A DNA stretch of 64,000 nt, from assembly GCA_949987705.1 (NCBI GenBank), contig OX465286.1, forward strand, positions 19,791,676 through 19,855,675, in the 5' to 3' direction. Positions 33,214-46,395 of this stretch are shown here, piece after piece; the first letter of the stretch is position 1; each line of letters opens with the position of its first letter. The position numbers and the translations under genes are program-made. This DNA comes from Thereva unica (lineage: Eukaryota; Arthropoda; Insecta; Diptera; Therevidae). The notes below the pieces were generated by a model, which made no database searches, was not told where the DNA came from, and worked only from the letters and a program-made list of their open reading frames with translations.

Positions 33214-36200
33214 ATTGGATTCTTTTTATTTTTTTTTTTTTACTTTTTTAATAATTGTATTTATTTTTGTGTTTTTTTTAAATATTTTCTTTTTTAATTT
33301 ATAAATGTTAATTAAAAATTAATTTATGCTTTTGTTTTTAATAATAATAATTATTACTATTTTTATTTTACTTATTTATAGCTTTATTTTTGTTTCGCTG
33401 TTATATAATATGCGTGTCATGCAGCCAACTTCACACGCATTTTTTGATTGTAAATTATTATTTTTTAAATTTTGGTTTTTATATTTTAGAACTTTTTTAT
33501 TGCTTATGGTTTTTTTCAGTTGATTTTTTTCGTTTAAGTTTGTTTTTGTATTCTTGTTTTTTTGTTTTTAATTTTGGGGCGAGGGTTTTGGGGAAATTTA
33601 AATTTTTAGTAGTTTTTTTAATTATTTTTTTTAATTGTTTTAAATTTATAAATAACAATCCGGAAGTTTTTAAAGATTAATTAATATTTTATAAATTTTG
33701 ACGTGTTTTTATTTTAGAGTTTAATTTTCTTTTTTTTTTGTTGTTTTTTATTTAAGTTTATTTATTTAAATTATATTTCACAAATAAATTATGTGGAAAT
33801 TGTGTGGAATATTTTTTTTGTTTCTGTGTTTTTCTCATTAAATATTTTCGTGTTTTTTCAACTTTCCTGTTTATTTTTTGTTTTTTTTTTATAATAACAC
33901 CAGGAAAGAGGGATTTTATGGGACGTATATTGTTTTTTTTGGGAATGGATTTTGTTGTTGCTGAATTTCGATTGTGTGTTATTTTGTTTTTTTTTTTTAA
34001 ATAAGTTATTAGTAGTAATTAATTGTGGGTCTTTTTAATTCTTGTTTTTTTGTAGTTTTTTTCGTGGGCTTATTAATATGTATTTTTTTTATTTATATTT
34101 AATTTTATTGTTTTATTTTATTTTCGTAATTCACCGAGTTGAGAAAACAAATAAAACGAAACTAAGTTAAAATATTTCTGCTTTGTTTTTTAGGGAATCG
34201 AAAAATTGTGGTAAAAATTATTAATGTTTTTTTCTTTGGGTCTTTTTTTTAATAAACCTTTTTATATATTTTGTTTTGTTTATTTTATATTATTTATATT
34301 TTTATATAATAATATTAAGTTTTGTTTCTTTTTTTTTTGTTTTAAATTTATTATTTTTTTTCATTAAGAGTCAAAAATTTAAAAAACAAAAATTATATTT
34401 TTTTTTAATTTATATATATTTTTTTCAATTATTATTATTAATTATTATATAAAAAACATAACTAAAAAATTAATTCCGCTATGTAGTAAATGTCATTGCA
34501 GAAATTATTATTACACAAATACAGCCAGCTAGTGCAGCACAATTTATTATTAATATTATTGTTAATAGTATTATTATTATTGCTGTTATTATTAAAAATG
34601 TTATATTCTTTTTGTAATTGCAATTTTTGTTTATTATTATTATTATGCCGTTGCTGCTGCTGTTGATAGCGATCATTAATAATTTGCAGTTTATTATATT
34701 TAATCAATTTATTTGTATTATTATTAATTGTTAATTTATTATTGAAATTTAATTCTAAATTATTATTAATTATTTTATTATTATTATTATTATTTTGTTT
34801 TAGTGATAATTTTTTCTTATTTTTATATATTTGCATATCAGGTAAATTATTAACCAACATTTTCGCGATTTTTGCACATTTGTATAAAGTACAAAAATAA
34901 TTAAATAATAGATAAAAAAATAAAATAAAATAAATGAAGTTAAAAAATATAAACAAAATTTTATTTATATATTATAATATGGAATTGACTTTTATTTTTT
35001 TATGTTAATATAGATTATTTAATTTATTTTTTTTTAATAATTAATACTAAACAACAACGGAAAAGGAATGAATATTTATTTATTTAAAACAAATAAAATG
35101 GAAGGAAATGTGGTGGTGGGTGGTGATGTATAATTTTTTTTTAAATTTTGGTGGATTGTGTGTAACGAAAGATATGGGGAAATGATATGGAAATAATAAA
35201 TTTTAATAAGAGGATAATGACGAAATATTTGTTGTTAATACTTGATGCATTTGCAGTTTTTGTTTTGTTATATTTATTTTGATTATTTAGATTTCCTTTC
35301 TTGTTCAGTTTTGTTTTTTTTTTTGTAAATAAATTTTCACTAATTATTAATTATATTGACACACGTTATTGTTATTTATAATTGTTTTATGTGATTTTTA
35401 TTATTTTTAATTATTATATATTTTAATATTATTAATAAAACTCTGTACTTTTTTAAACAGATCGTTAATTTTTTTTTCATCCATTTTGATTTGTTCGCGG
35501 TAGAGACCTGTAAATAATTTATATAAATTTTTGATTGGACGTTTATAGTAGGAAGAAGAGAGATTTTCTTTCGATACACAAACAAAACAAAAAAAAATAA
35601 ATAAATAAAATTAAATATAAAAAATATCATTTCATTTTATTTATATTTAAATTTTTGAATTTATTTTTTGTTTATTTGGTTGTTGTTGTTGTTTTTTGTG
35701 TTTGTTTTTTTTTTAAATATGGTCTGGTCGAAATGCGCAGCGCAAAAGTGAATAATAATAAAAAGTAAAAAAAAAAAAATAAATTAATTTATAACAAGAG
35801 TAAAAATAAAAATAAATATATTAATAATAATAATAAGATTTTTTTTAATCGCGTATTTTTTTTAGTTTTAAAATTAAACGGGTTTTAATTTTCATTATGA
35901 TTTTTGATTTTTTTGTTTAAGCTCGTCTATGCGGGGCGGCATCCATAAATAATATTCACGAGCTACACTCGTTACGTGTTTTCCATATATATAAATATTT
36001 AAGCTTGATTGCGTGCATTTTCTTTATTTGTTGTATGTGCACAAGATATGTTGCGTGCGCATAGAGTGTATATAAATATCAATTCATAAATTTTTACTAA
36101 TCAGAAGAAATTAACAACAGTTTTGCAAAATAAACCCAAAATGCAGTAATAAAAATGGTGTTTGTTAAAAAGTAAAAAAAAACAGTTAATTGGAGTGGCT

Positions 36201-36880
36201 ATGAATGAATATCAATATATCAAATATATCTATCACTCAATAAGTTCATAGAATGACATATGACATCTGTTCAAGAGGTCGCATTTCTCTCAACAACTTT
36301 TTTTTATTTTAAAACTAACTGGAATCCGAAGTCAATAGTATGGCGTGCGCCAAAACAATTGGGAATTCCACTCTTCCCTTCACAGTGAGAGTCTCAAATC
36401 CCACCACGAAAATATATTCGAAAAGAAAGGTGTCACTCCGTTCGTTTAAAAACCCAAATCACCCGCTCATTTATATTCCCAATCACAATTCAATGGTCTC
36501 ACTGCAACTCTTGTCGTGGTCAGAAGCTATGGGGGAGTATTGTTGCTCGTAAACGAATTTCGAAGGGAAAATTACAATGCACGTGCGCTTGTATTTTCTC
36601 TATACACGAAATATTATAGTGTGTGGAATTTTCATTTACCCGCCTATGTTTAAATTTCTAATTCTTTTGATGCACACTATAGCTTTCGTTTATTTTGCAG
36701 TTGAGGTGATAAGAATTTGAATATACAGTAGGAGACATTAAAGACATTTTTTTCGTATTTTTGATTCCGAATGATAAAATAATAAAATGTTATCTATTGG
36801 AATTTTCATCTCCGATCGATCTGAAATTTTGGGAATCGTATTTTCTTTTTGAAAAAAAAAAACCAAAATAAAATGGATCT
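33214..36880 (-). other. T-rich low-complexity block upstream of the alternative eIF4G start
   Basis: The plus strand is strikingly T-rich (long T runs, TTATTATTA, TTGTTGTTG), so the transcribed minus strand is A-rich. It is nearly transposon-free. It should hold the promoter and 5' UTR of the short form. A minus-strand frame at 34462-34956 is Asn/Lys-rich by composition only and is not called as a gene. Confidence 0.5.
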
Positions 36881-37195
36881 GGGCCTGTACTCCCGAAGAC
36901 GAGTCGATGACGAAATAACGAGACGAGACGCAAATATATTTCCTACTCTTGGAGACGATAATCTCGTATTGCCTTGCGTTTGTAAATTTTGACCTATTAT
37001 GCAAAACAAATTAAAACTATCAAAATAATTAACAATCCCAACATACAATTTAACAAGCACTAATGTCTAAACGAAGACGATTACAAATATGTCATCGTTT
37101 GTTTAGACGAAAACGAGACGATATCGTCTTCCAAGGTAGCATTTTGACAAAACGGTTTCGTTTTCATTTCGTTTCATCTTCGGGAGTACAGGCCC
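36881..37195. repeat. MITE with GGGCCTGTACTCCCGAAGAC ends, copy 1
   Basis: The left end GGGCCTGTACTCCCGAAGAC is inverted at the right as TCTTCGGGAGTACAGGCCC. Inside are AACGAGACGA and TCGTCTTCC motifs. 315 bp. Copy 2 is at 60381-60682. Confidence 0.78.
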
Positions 37196-37459
37196 TGAGC
37201 TCTTTAGCAGTGATTCCAAACTTCTCCCGCAGTCACATTATCGTCGGCGATCGCTCTTACTCTGATGTCAACGAAATTCCCATGAATAGTCCAATTCTCT
37301 CTAATCCTCCACAATTTCAGCCTGCGTGTGGAGAAAGCACACTGGTTCCTTCTGAAAGCGGTAGCACCAATATTGTCTCAACCAATCCCCCTTTCTTGAA
37401 TCCACTACAGACCCCGTCGTAAAAAATACCTTAATTTCCGCGGATTCGAGGACGTTGTT

Positions 37460-39480
37460 TGTTGTCTCGTCTAAGAGAAAGTAGGGTCTTCGATAATGTA
37501 AGGCTATTCCGGGCATATATGCAAGACAAACCCGACTCCACCTGCATAAAATCAGAACCAGCCTCATCATTTCGATTCAGCAAGACGGTCGTCCTACTGA
37601 TCACAATACACTGCTCAACTTGTACATTAAGTATCATGAGCAGTACCAAATAACATCCCAACAAATAAGCAGGGACCTCTCCAGTTATGCACGATCTCTA
37701 CATGTGTCACATCTGCAAAATAACCGTGATGAAATGCGTCGATTATAGTCCCTAACTAGTCACATCTCCAACGACTAACCCGATCTCGACTCTTTACCCT
37801 AAACCAAGCCAACCTGATGATATGTATAAAGCTCTTCTATCACAACTGCAGTGGTATGAATATTCTCTTTATCGACGCAAATTCGTGCCAGTTTAACATA
37901 CTCGTGTTCACCGAAACATGGTTGAATGAGACTTTCCTAAATGATGATATCCTAGACTGCAGCTGGACTATCTATAGATGCGACAGACTACAACTCCACC
38001 GGTATCACCAGTGGAGGAGAAATACTAATAGCCGTTAGAGACCCTTTAAATAGTGAACTCATGGCAACCAACGGTTCACAATTTTTTGAACATATCTTTC
38101 TACGAGTACACAGTCAAATCCGGCAAGAAACACGTATTCATCGGTTCATTTTATATCCCCAGAGCTGACGAACCTATATATGACGATCTACTGCATACCT
38201 TAGAAGTCAATAAGACTCTTCGCAGCAACGATGACATATTCGTCTTAGGAGATTTCAACCGTCCTAATATTTGTTTTATCTCTGACGAGGAGAATAACCT
38301 TCTTGCTATCAATGTTATAAATCTTATCTATATAAAGTTTGGCGACACCTTTTACTCCAATGATTTACATCAAATTATCAGGCAACCAAATTTTTATGGT
38401 AATTGGTTCGATCTAATCTTCACTAATTGTTATGAGGAGGTGAAGTATCCCTCAACAATGACAAATGGTAGAATACACTCCTCATGCCCCAAAGTAATTT
38501 GTATCATGTTTGCTGATAGGTCCAACGAAATTTATTGTCCCAAATCAAAACACACTGTGATGCGCACACTTCAGTTCTCATAGATGATCCATTCCTGTAG
38601 AATGAAAATATACTAACCGGTTTAAACGACCTTGACCCGAAAAAAGTCATGGGCCTGACAATGTGCCTCTTAGCTTTTTGCAACGGGGCGTTCGACCCCC
38701 TCAAACCTCATGGTCTTAATCTCCGAACTGCTCTGTAGTATCGAGAAGGGCCATATATCGATATTATTTATACTGACTTCAGCAAGGCCTTTGACAAGGT
38801 AGACCATCATATTTTACTTGTAAAATTCTCAAGATTTGGAATAACAGGTTCTGCTCTTGAATTGTGAAGATTATATCTCAATGGAAGAACACAGGTTTTT
38901 CAGATTTCAAGGATTCTTTTCAAATGAAATCGAAGAACTTGCGGGGTTCCTCAGAGCATCTATTTTACGCGGACGATCTCAAAATATATAGTGTTATCAA
39001 GTCCCAAACTGACGCATCCTTTATTCAGTTGAATCTCAATGCATTACAAGACTGGTGAATCACTAATAAATTGCATCTTAACATCAACAAATGTCAAGCA
39101 ATTACCTTCTCTCGTAAACATAACACTCAGCAGTGTTATTATCGTCTCAAGTCGACCAAATTGTCGATTTAGGTGTCGAATTTCAATATGCACTATAATA
39201 ATATTACTGTCCGAGCCAACAAACTTCTTGACTTTAAAAAGAGAAGAACTTAAGAATTCGACAATATATGGGTCACAAAAACTCTCTTCTGTTCTCTAGT
39301 CCGCCCTATCCTAGAATATGCATCAATTAATTCCTATCTGAGATCCCATATTTCTCATAAGAAACCACAAGATAGGATCAATTCAGAAGAAATCTATCCT
39401 CTTTGCTCTGAGAAGTCTACACGACTCGCGTGATTTTCTAAGCCTACCACCCTACACGCACAGGCTCAAAGTGTTGGACC
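37460..39480 (+). pseudogene. LINE with AP-endonuclease and RT remnants
   Basis: 37810-38010 reads IKLFYHNCSGMN, FNILVFTETWLNETFLND (endonuclease, ETWL catalytic region). 38053-38583 reads KHVFIGSFYIPR, DDIFVLGDFNRPNI (GDFN catalytic motif), GNWFDLIFTN. After a deletion, 38755-38850 reads YTDFSKAFDKVDHHILLVKF (RT motif A), 38960-39060 LFYADDLKIYSVIKSQTDAS (YADD box), then SYLRSHISHKKPQDR. Several frameshifts and stops. The order EN-RT in plus orientation is that of CR1/jockey-like LINEs. 37340-37740 may be ORF1 debris. Confidence 0.75.
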
Positions 39481-39839
39481 TCGTGCCGCTCTCTGCTACG
39501 AGAAAATTATAAAAGTTTGGACAAATCGTTACATAAAAAGGCATAGAAATGTTACAAGAAGCATTCGAATGAAGACATGTAAAAGAGACTCGTTCGTTTG
39601 TAGCCTGAAATGGAAACGCACAGCGCCAAAACGTCTGCATGGCGTACCTGAAACAGGCACGGGGCGCCTGAATTAACATAAGACCCGCCCGGTACTTAGC
39701 ATGAAAGAGGCATAAGTACGCCTTAGTAAAAATTCTAGTTTTCCAAATGCAACCCGCTACAGGCACATATCAATAAAAAACGCAGAGAATAGTCAATTGA
39801 GCCTATAACAAATTGTATAGAAGGAAGAAAATGAGTGAC

Positions 39840-40480
39840 CAAAAAGGGTGTCATTGAGGCAAGTTACACGGCATAACATTTCTTCCATCAACACTTCCAA
39901 TAATTCCAATAAACCGGTTTTATAGGCAAGGGGTCGCGGGGAAGTTTGTTACTTGTGCATCCCAAAAAATTCTCGACTGCACAGAGCAACACACTAACAC
40001 AATCATAATTTCATTCTCGGGGTCTACGAAAATGACTTAAAGTTTGTACACAGCCACATAGACAATAGAATTGTTACACGAAAAAATGCAGAACAGTCAG
40101 TTTATCGTGTAATTCGTATAACACGCACAAACCGGTTTGTTACAGCAGAAAGTGTTATGCCGTGTAACTCGCCTCATTGAGTGTAATTATACGGCCATTC
40201 ACTTGGGACTCACGTCAAACCTGTCTGTGTATAATTTGAGTATTACACGAAGCATCTAAATTTCTACCTGTTTTCCGTGTAACATAGTAAATGTATATGT
40301 AGTTGTGTATAACAGTGTCATACCCCCGAGAACAAAGTTATACTTGTGTTAGTGTAATTTGCGGTGAGACCGACAAATTTTTGGGTTTACAAGTGAGGCT
40401 CAACACATACCCTTCCCTGCCCTCCCTTGTCTAAAAAACCGGTTTATTGGAAGTGATTGGAAAGTGAGTCTTGGAAAGTG
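39840..40480. repeat. Interleaved inverted repeats with ACCGGTTT cores
   Basis: ATTGAGGCAAGTTACACGGC at 39854 is inverted (with a mismatch) at about 40155-40185. CCAATAAACCGGTTTTATAG at 39900 is inverted as AAAACCGGTTTATTGG near 40450. Two foldback elements appear nested or overlapping. Confidence 0.5.
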
Positions 40481-40521
40481 ATAGGCCATGTAATTTGGCT
40501 GATTAATATTCACAGTAAACC

Positions 40522-41020
40522 GGGGGTCTGTTCAAGATTTCTGCTATAGCAGCTTTTAGCAGCTATTGTCATGCTTTTCCTGTTCAAAACAGCAAAAAAG
40601 CTGCTAACGAAGCTGCTATTTTTGTGTTCAAGATTCGAGAAAAGCTGCTAATGTAGCTGCTTTTTGTTGCTCGCAGTTTCGACTGCAAGCAAGAAAGCAG
40701 CTACGTAAATCATACATGTGTGTGTAAATGTCATTGGTCGTTTTGCCAAAATGACTGACTCGAGTGAGGTTTTGTTTACATTAATACATATTAAATAATA
40801 AATTTAGGGATTGCAACTGCACGGCCAGGTTTTTTTCTAAATGTAGGGAGAGGAATAGTTGACTGCAAGAAATACTCATACACATACATTAACACCAAGC
40901 TATGCTAGCAGCTTTTTTGCGATCAAGATATCATAGCAGCTTTTTCTTGCTTTGCTGTAATTTGACAGTTTAAAAATTCTGCTACTAAAGCTGCTATAGC
41001 AGAAATCTTGAACAGACCCC
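40522..41020. repeat. MITE, GGGGTCTGTTCAAGATTTCT ends
   Basis: The left end continues GCTATAGCAGCTTTTAGCAG and its inverse closes the element at 41020. Inside, GCAGCTTT/AAAGCTGC repeats in both directions. The right edge touches a 5S-rRNA-like stretch. Confidence 0.75.
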
Positions 41021-41100
41021 GGTTCTCGTTCAATTGCGTAGGTCAAGCAGCGTTGGACGTGATTAGTACTTAGTTGGGGGACCACTGGTAAAACAACGTA
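41021..41100 (+). rRNA. 5S rRNA-derived fragment, copy 1 (pseudogene)
   Basis: GGTTCTCGTTCAATTG, then AAGCAGCGTTGGACGTGATT, AGTACTTAGTTGGGGGACCA, matching nucleotides about 30-105 of arthropod 5S rRNA, including the internal promoter (A box, C box). The 5' half is displaced by the MITE at 40522-41020. A weak match (GGCCATG...GGCTGATTAATATTC) lies just left of that MITE. Confidence 0.75.
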
Positions 41101-41204
41101 GTCGCATTTGGAGAATGGTCGATTCTCTTCTTTTCTTTGATCCGTTAGCTGGCAGTCCGAGCGGGACATCCCCGCAACGAAACGCTACTGTCGGTGCCGC
41201 TGTT

Positions 41205-43780
41205 TTTTATTAATGCGGTTTCTCGCCCAGTTTCTTCGGTTTCCCGACTCTGGCCAATTCGGCAGGTCAACCACCCTCCTCCTTTCGCATGCGCGACTTG
41301 GGACCAGACGACGGCGGATGGTCGATTATGAATACATTCTCTTATCTGTAATAGAGGCGTGCACCGGACGTTTTTCATTATTTTTACTCGGGAATGTGTC
41401 CAGATTATGTTGATGAAGCACGTGTCGAATTTCGCTTAAAAGTTGTTTTATGAACACAAACTTATTGAGTTATGTAATATATTGCAATGTGTGCTTGGGG
41501 TGTATCCATTTAACCTATCATATTCAGAAGATGTCATAGCTTTGAAACTGTTCTGAAAGCCTCCAAAAGAACGTTTCTAAAAATGCACCGTGTCTGATGC
41601 CTTTTTTTATGTGAAAAAAAATGTTATATAAAAACACCGCCAACAAGGAGACGAAAATTTAAAATGCCGTCAATGAAAGGGTAAGTGGAATGAGCGAGTA
41701 ACATGTGCTGTTGACGTGTGGAGTGATGAGTGCACCCTAATATCGAATTCGGAGATATTACGGCTCCCACCTATCACTCCCAGTCTTACTAGGCCCTTCA
41801 AGTTGTTACGCCTGTTAACTCTGAATGGATGTTGGGCAACCATCAGCGAAAAGGAGGAGAACGAATGCAGTAGGTGAGAAGGAGGACATCCTTAAAATTC
41901 TACCAAGCCATGTGAGGGCTGCATGGTAGTTAGGTAGTTAATAAAATCTCCCCTGTACACCGGGCGCATTCAGGCGGGTATAATGCCTTCTCCTGATAAA
42001 TAGAGGTCAGAATGGACCTTCCCTATCCTGCAATGCTTGAACGCTGGAGGCTCGCTCCTTTGAGCAAATCTAAGCGGTTCCTTTCTGCGCCATCTTGTAA
42101 TGGGATTTGTGACGCAGTAGAAGGACTGTCAAGACACTTGTTGGACACTGCGCCCTGAGTTATCATTTATGGAGGACAGGAAAATTGGAAGACATAGCAC
42201 CTGCAGGCTTTGACCTCGAGGAGGGTAAGTGTGCCTTCATATTCTCTTGCGCTGGCCAGCTAAAGGTAGAGTGAACTGGAGATCTGTATTATGTCCAGGA
42301 CTACAACTAAATAACAATGGGCCTCCGAAACAAACCTCGAAAATATATTGCCAAAATTACGGCAAACATCACGGGACATTGTGCCGAGCTAGGTCTGTTG
42401 TTGCCGTAGCGGAAAGACAAACGAGAACGAAACAAATGTTCACTTCCTGAGTAAAGGCCCGACTCTAGCCAAAAACCCAGGTAGCACATACTAGCCAACA
42501 ACATCCTGGAAAGCTTTAAAGAGATCTCAAGACTGGAGGTCAGAAGTGCACTGTTAAGCTTCCTCAACTGCAGACTAAATTTAAACACCCTAATTTGGCT
42601 TTCGATCACAATGGAAGCGCCCTACACCTAGCCTACTTACTATAACACATATTTTCACGCAAGTCTAGGATTACATTCTATTATTAGATTATTTATATCT
42701 GCAAAACCCAAACCGAGCAAGAAGGATGCTTTAAAGAAAGCAGACGTAAAACCCAAATCGACTCGTTTTTACAATCATTGAACGTAAAATACAACAAACG
42801 AATGGAGGAAAATTATTTCCAGCTTTTACTACAGGGTTTTTGTGAATAAGAAATACAAACATTGTAGAAATACCAAAGGAGTGAAAAACCATGTAACCCA
42901 ATAAAAATATTGAGATCAAGGTGACTGGTTATTTAAGAAATTGGTATCCGTGTTAAGAATTTGTTGTGTTTTTTTTTGTAGAAAAACGTAGAAAAACCAC
43001 GCGAAACTAGTCCAACGGAATTTAGACGATAGGGCGTGTGTTGGTTGGTTGCAGGTGTTATGATGATGAAAGGGATTTTTTGTTGACTGTAGTTAAGTAA
43101 GAGATTTAAATAAAGGAAATGTAAGTTCTAGTCCGTGGTAAGTAGATATTGGTGTTAATAAAATGGCAGAACAGCCGGATGTAACCATAGCGGCTACTTC
43201 GATTGTGTGGGTGTCCAATTAAGAACTGGACTGCTCTCTATTAGAGGATCGTCCTAGGCAAAAGTCAGACGTAGAGGATGAAGTATCATAATCTGTTACT
43301 AGCGCATGCAGCCTAGTGAATGGCAAAAAAGTGCAAGAAATGTTAAAAAATAAGAGTAAGCCAGTGCCAATGGTAACTACTCTCTAAAAATGAACCAGTG
43401 AAAATTTTACCGGTTCATCCAGTACAGTACAGTTGGAAAATCAGTTAATCTGGATCTGTTCTTTTTAAAAATTCAACCACTGAATTATAATTTCACTGGG
43501 AAAAAATATATGTGACTCATATTCCGGGCAATTATCTTCATGATCGTAAAAGGCTCCTTTTAGCATATATTCAATAAATCGGCTCTCGTTTGATTACGGA
43601 GGTCAAAAAGCATTTCATTTTCGACCCCTCACGTAAACGTTCAGATGGAACTGAGCTTCCCACCATGATGAAGTATTTGTAAGCAATTGTATCAAGTTTT
43701 AAGACCCTTAATTTTAAGATCATTCTAAATTCCCAATGGGTTAAAAACGACGACGACCACGGCAGCGAAAAAGACAAAAC
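41205..43780. other. Intronic DNA with weak LINE-like traces
   Basis: 41126-41205 is copy 2 of the dispersed repeat first seen at 25452. 41880-42600 has decayed frames (for example CAFIFSCAGQLK, NGPPKQTSKIYCQNYGKHHG) with retroelement flavour but no diagnostic motif. 42600-43780 shows nothing I can assign. Confidence 0.35.
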
Positions 43781-43865
43781 GATTTACGAATTTTCTCATG
43801 GAATGTTCGAACTCTTTACAGAACTCGAGCTACACAACATCTAGTCGATACCTTGTCAAAGTATA

Positions 43866-43976
43866 AAGCTGGGGTAGTAGCACGCAAATTGTTTCAATCG
43901 ACCTTTTCATACAAAAATCTTGCATTTTTGTATAAAGATGTCGATAGAAACAACTTACGTGCTTTCTTCCCTGACA
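43866..43976. repeat. Palindromic MITE, copy 3
   Basis: GGGGTAGTAGCACGCAAATT with TTTCAATCGACC, centre CTTGCATTTTTG, then AACAACTTACGTGC. It splits the endonuclease frame of the RTE-like element at 43.8 kb. Confidence 0.72.
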
Positions 43977-44234
43977 TTACCATCATTCAGGAGCAACGAA
44001 CAAAAGGCTATGCACCCTTCGTGTGCGAGGTAAATTTAAGAACATCAGCCTCATAAACATCATCACCTACAGAATAGTCCCCGAATGATGATAAAGAAGA
44101 ATTCTTCGAATTAGTTGAACGGGAAGGCCCAGCTATAATGTAAAAAACTACTGGGAAATCTAAACGCCAAAGTAGGCCGGGAGCCCGTATAGAGGCAATA
44201 TGTCATGGTTAGATAAGGTCCAAAAAATGGCCCT

Positions 44235-44620
44235 TAAATAAATTGATGACGATATCGCCTGCTCCACCATCGACCCCCTGAGCCACCGTAGGAATGTAGC
44301 AGCACTGACAAAATTTTTTTCGCTACTATCCTAGTGACTGTTCCTCCAAAATAAACGCTCTCCTGCCTCCACGGCAATCTTATGCCCGGAACACCAGATT
44401 AGCCGACTCATCTCACTCCCACCACTTGCAGCCTGTCTGTTCGCGCACTCCACAATATGGCAATTCGTTTATCAATAGAACAACTCGACTATGGAATAAT
44501 GTCTCGCATTCAGTATTTCCGAGCTCTTACAACATCCAAGAGTTCAAAGGCAGGGTTCATCACCACCTTCTTCAATATCCCCCGTACCTTTATAACCCTT
44601 AACCTATTAACCTAGAACTC
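44235..44620 (+). pseudogene. LINE RT tail (family copy 2)
   Basis: Nearly the same DNA as 22135-22500: ACGATATCGCCTGCTCCACC, HRRNVAALTKF, then STMEx-type tail with frameshifts, ending CTTCTTCAATATCCCCCGTA. It is inserted between endonuclease and RT of the RTE-like element. Confidence 0.68.
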
Positions 44621-46060
44621 GCGCTCAGAAGAGTAAGTCCTGGGGATGAGATGCCGGGCGTCGTCGAAAGTTAGAACCGCCTTAAAAAATATTGTCATTG
44701 GTACTGCTGATTCCATCTTAGGCAGAAGTCGTAGAGATCGGACGATTGGTTCGATAATGAATGCAAGCTGGTAATTGAACGTCAGAATGCTGCGTACCAA
44801 GCAATGCAATTGCAATGTGCAATTATGGAGCAGGAAGCGATGCCAGATGACTGGAGAAAAGGCATCCTCTGCCCGGTATATAAAAAAGGAGATATCACAG
44901 CGTGCACTAATTATCGCGGTATAACGTTGTTGAGTACCGTGTAGAGATATTCTCCGCTATCCTACAAAACAAGATGGCCCCATACGCCAGAAATATCATA
45001 GGGTATTACCAGTATGGCTTCAGACCAGGCAAAACAATCAACTCACCTTGAGGCAGGCTATGGAAAAATGTCTCGAGTCTCAAAACTCACTTCAACACCT
45101 CTTCATAGACTTGATAGCATAGCCAGAGTAGAACTCGACAAAGCTATGTAGGTTGACCATGACCAATGTGACAAGCCAAGTAAAGGTATCCGAAACACTT
45201 TCCAGACCAATCAACATCTATAATGGACTCCGACAAAGGAACGGTCTGGCTTGCCTCGATTCGGGCGTGACATCAAGGGGCACAATCCTCCACAAGTCCA
45301 CCCAATTACTGGCTTATGCGGAAGACATTGACATCATTGGAAGAACAACAGCTGTACAAGAAGCTTTCACTCAGATTGAGCAGGCGGCAGGAAATCGAGG
45401 ATTGCACATTAAGGAAAGCAAAACAAAGTACATGGTGGCCTCGTCTACAAGAACACCTAACATTGGTCCCGCAATCAAGGTAGAGGAACACGAGTTTAAA
45501 ATGGTAAAATCTTTTATCTACCTTGGGTCAATAGTAGCAGCCAACAATAGCATGGAACCAGAAATACGCGCACGACTGCTGAAAGCCAGCAAAGCCTACT
45601 ATAGTGTGTCAAGGCTCTTTAATTGCAAGCATCTAACCATAACGTCTAAGACGATGGTCCTACCGGTACTCACATATGCATCTGAAACGTGGGTGCTTAG
45701 CAAAACCTCTTAGCCGTGTTCGAGAGGAAAATACTTCGGAGGATTGTTGGTCCCTTATGTGAGGAAGACTCTACAATGACGAGATCTACGAGCGCTATCG
45801 CGACATAAATGTTGTGAAGAAAATAAAGCTCGGTAGGCTTCGGTAGCCAGGGCATCTAGCTCGTATGAGTGAAGATGGGCCTGCTCGGAGAGTTCTCTGC
45901 GGTAAGACCTATGGGGTGCGACAGCGAGGGAGACCCAACCTTCGCTGGAAGGATGGCGTAGATCAGGACACTCAGAGTTTAGGGATGCCAAACTGGATGA
46001 CATCAGAATCGGGACCGGTAGAGAGAACAGTTGCGAAGGACCACGAACGGATCCCGGTTG

Positions 46061-46395
46061 AAGCTGGTGACATATCCAAGCCGTACATGCATTGCATTCA
46101 AAGGCTCCATGAAAGCCGGCGAATTTCCTCTGACACAATATTACAAGGTTGCGTTCCGTGCCGGCTTTCACACATAGCCCGAAAATCTAAGCAACGTGTT
46201 CATGTGTTTGTGTGCTTATGCTTGTGTGTACTATCTCGAATGCGGCAATGCAGAAAAAGTTGAAAGTAGCCCGACCTTTGCGTGGCATGCCTTCCATTCA
46301 CGGGATATTCCGTCAGCTCGCATTTGAATACACACACTTCTATATTATCTGTCAACGAATGCAATGCATGTACGGCTTGGATATGTCACCAGCTT
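46061..46395. repeat. MITE with 39-bp TIRs (AAGCTGGTGACATATCCAAG)
   Basis: 46061-46099 and 46357-46395 are exact or near-exact inverted copies. An inner pair GAAAGCCGGC / GCCGGCTTTC (46112, 46161) adds a second stem. 335 bp. Confidence 0.82.

Larger units (their letters stand above)
43785..46050 (+). pseudogene. RTE-like LINE (endonuclease to RT tail), decayed
   Basis: 43785-43865 reads WNVRTLYRTRATQHLVDTLS (start of AP endonuclease), then the palindromic MITE, then TIIQEQRTKGYA (EQ catalytic box) and DDKEEFFELVEREGP. A different LINE tail intervenes (44235-44620). RT resumes at 44850 with [44 protein letters not shown]. 45300-45713 is open: LLAYAEDIDIIGRTTAVQEA (catalytic box YAED instead of YADD), FIYLGSIVAANNSMEPEI, LPVLTYASETWVL. 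A tail follows to about 46050. Copy-specific substitutions, including the altered catalytic box, make it inactive. Confidence 0.75.

Noticed and set aside
34462..34956. 164-codon minus-strand ORF rich in Asn, Lys and Ile
   Set aside because: Composition follows the AT-rich ATT/AAT repeats. No domain, no splice context, and overlapping low complexity.
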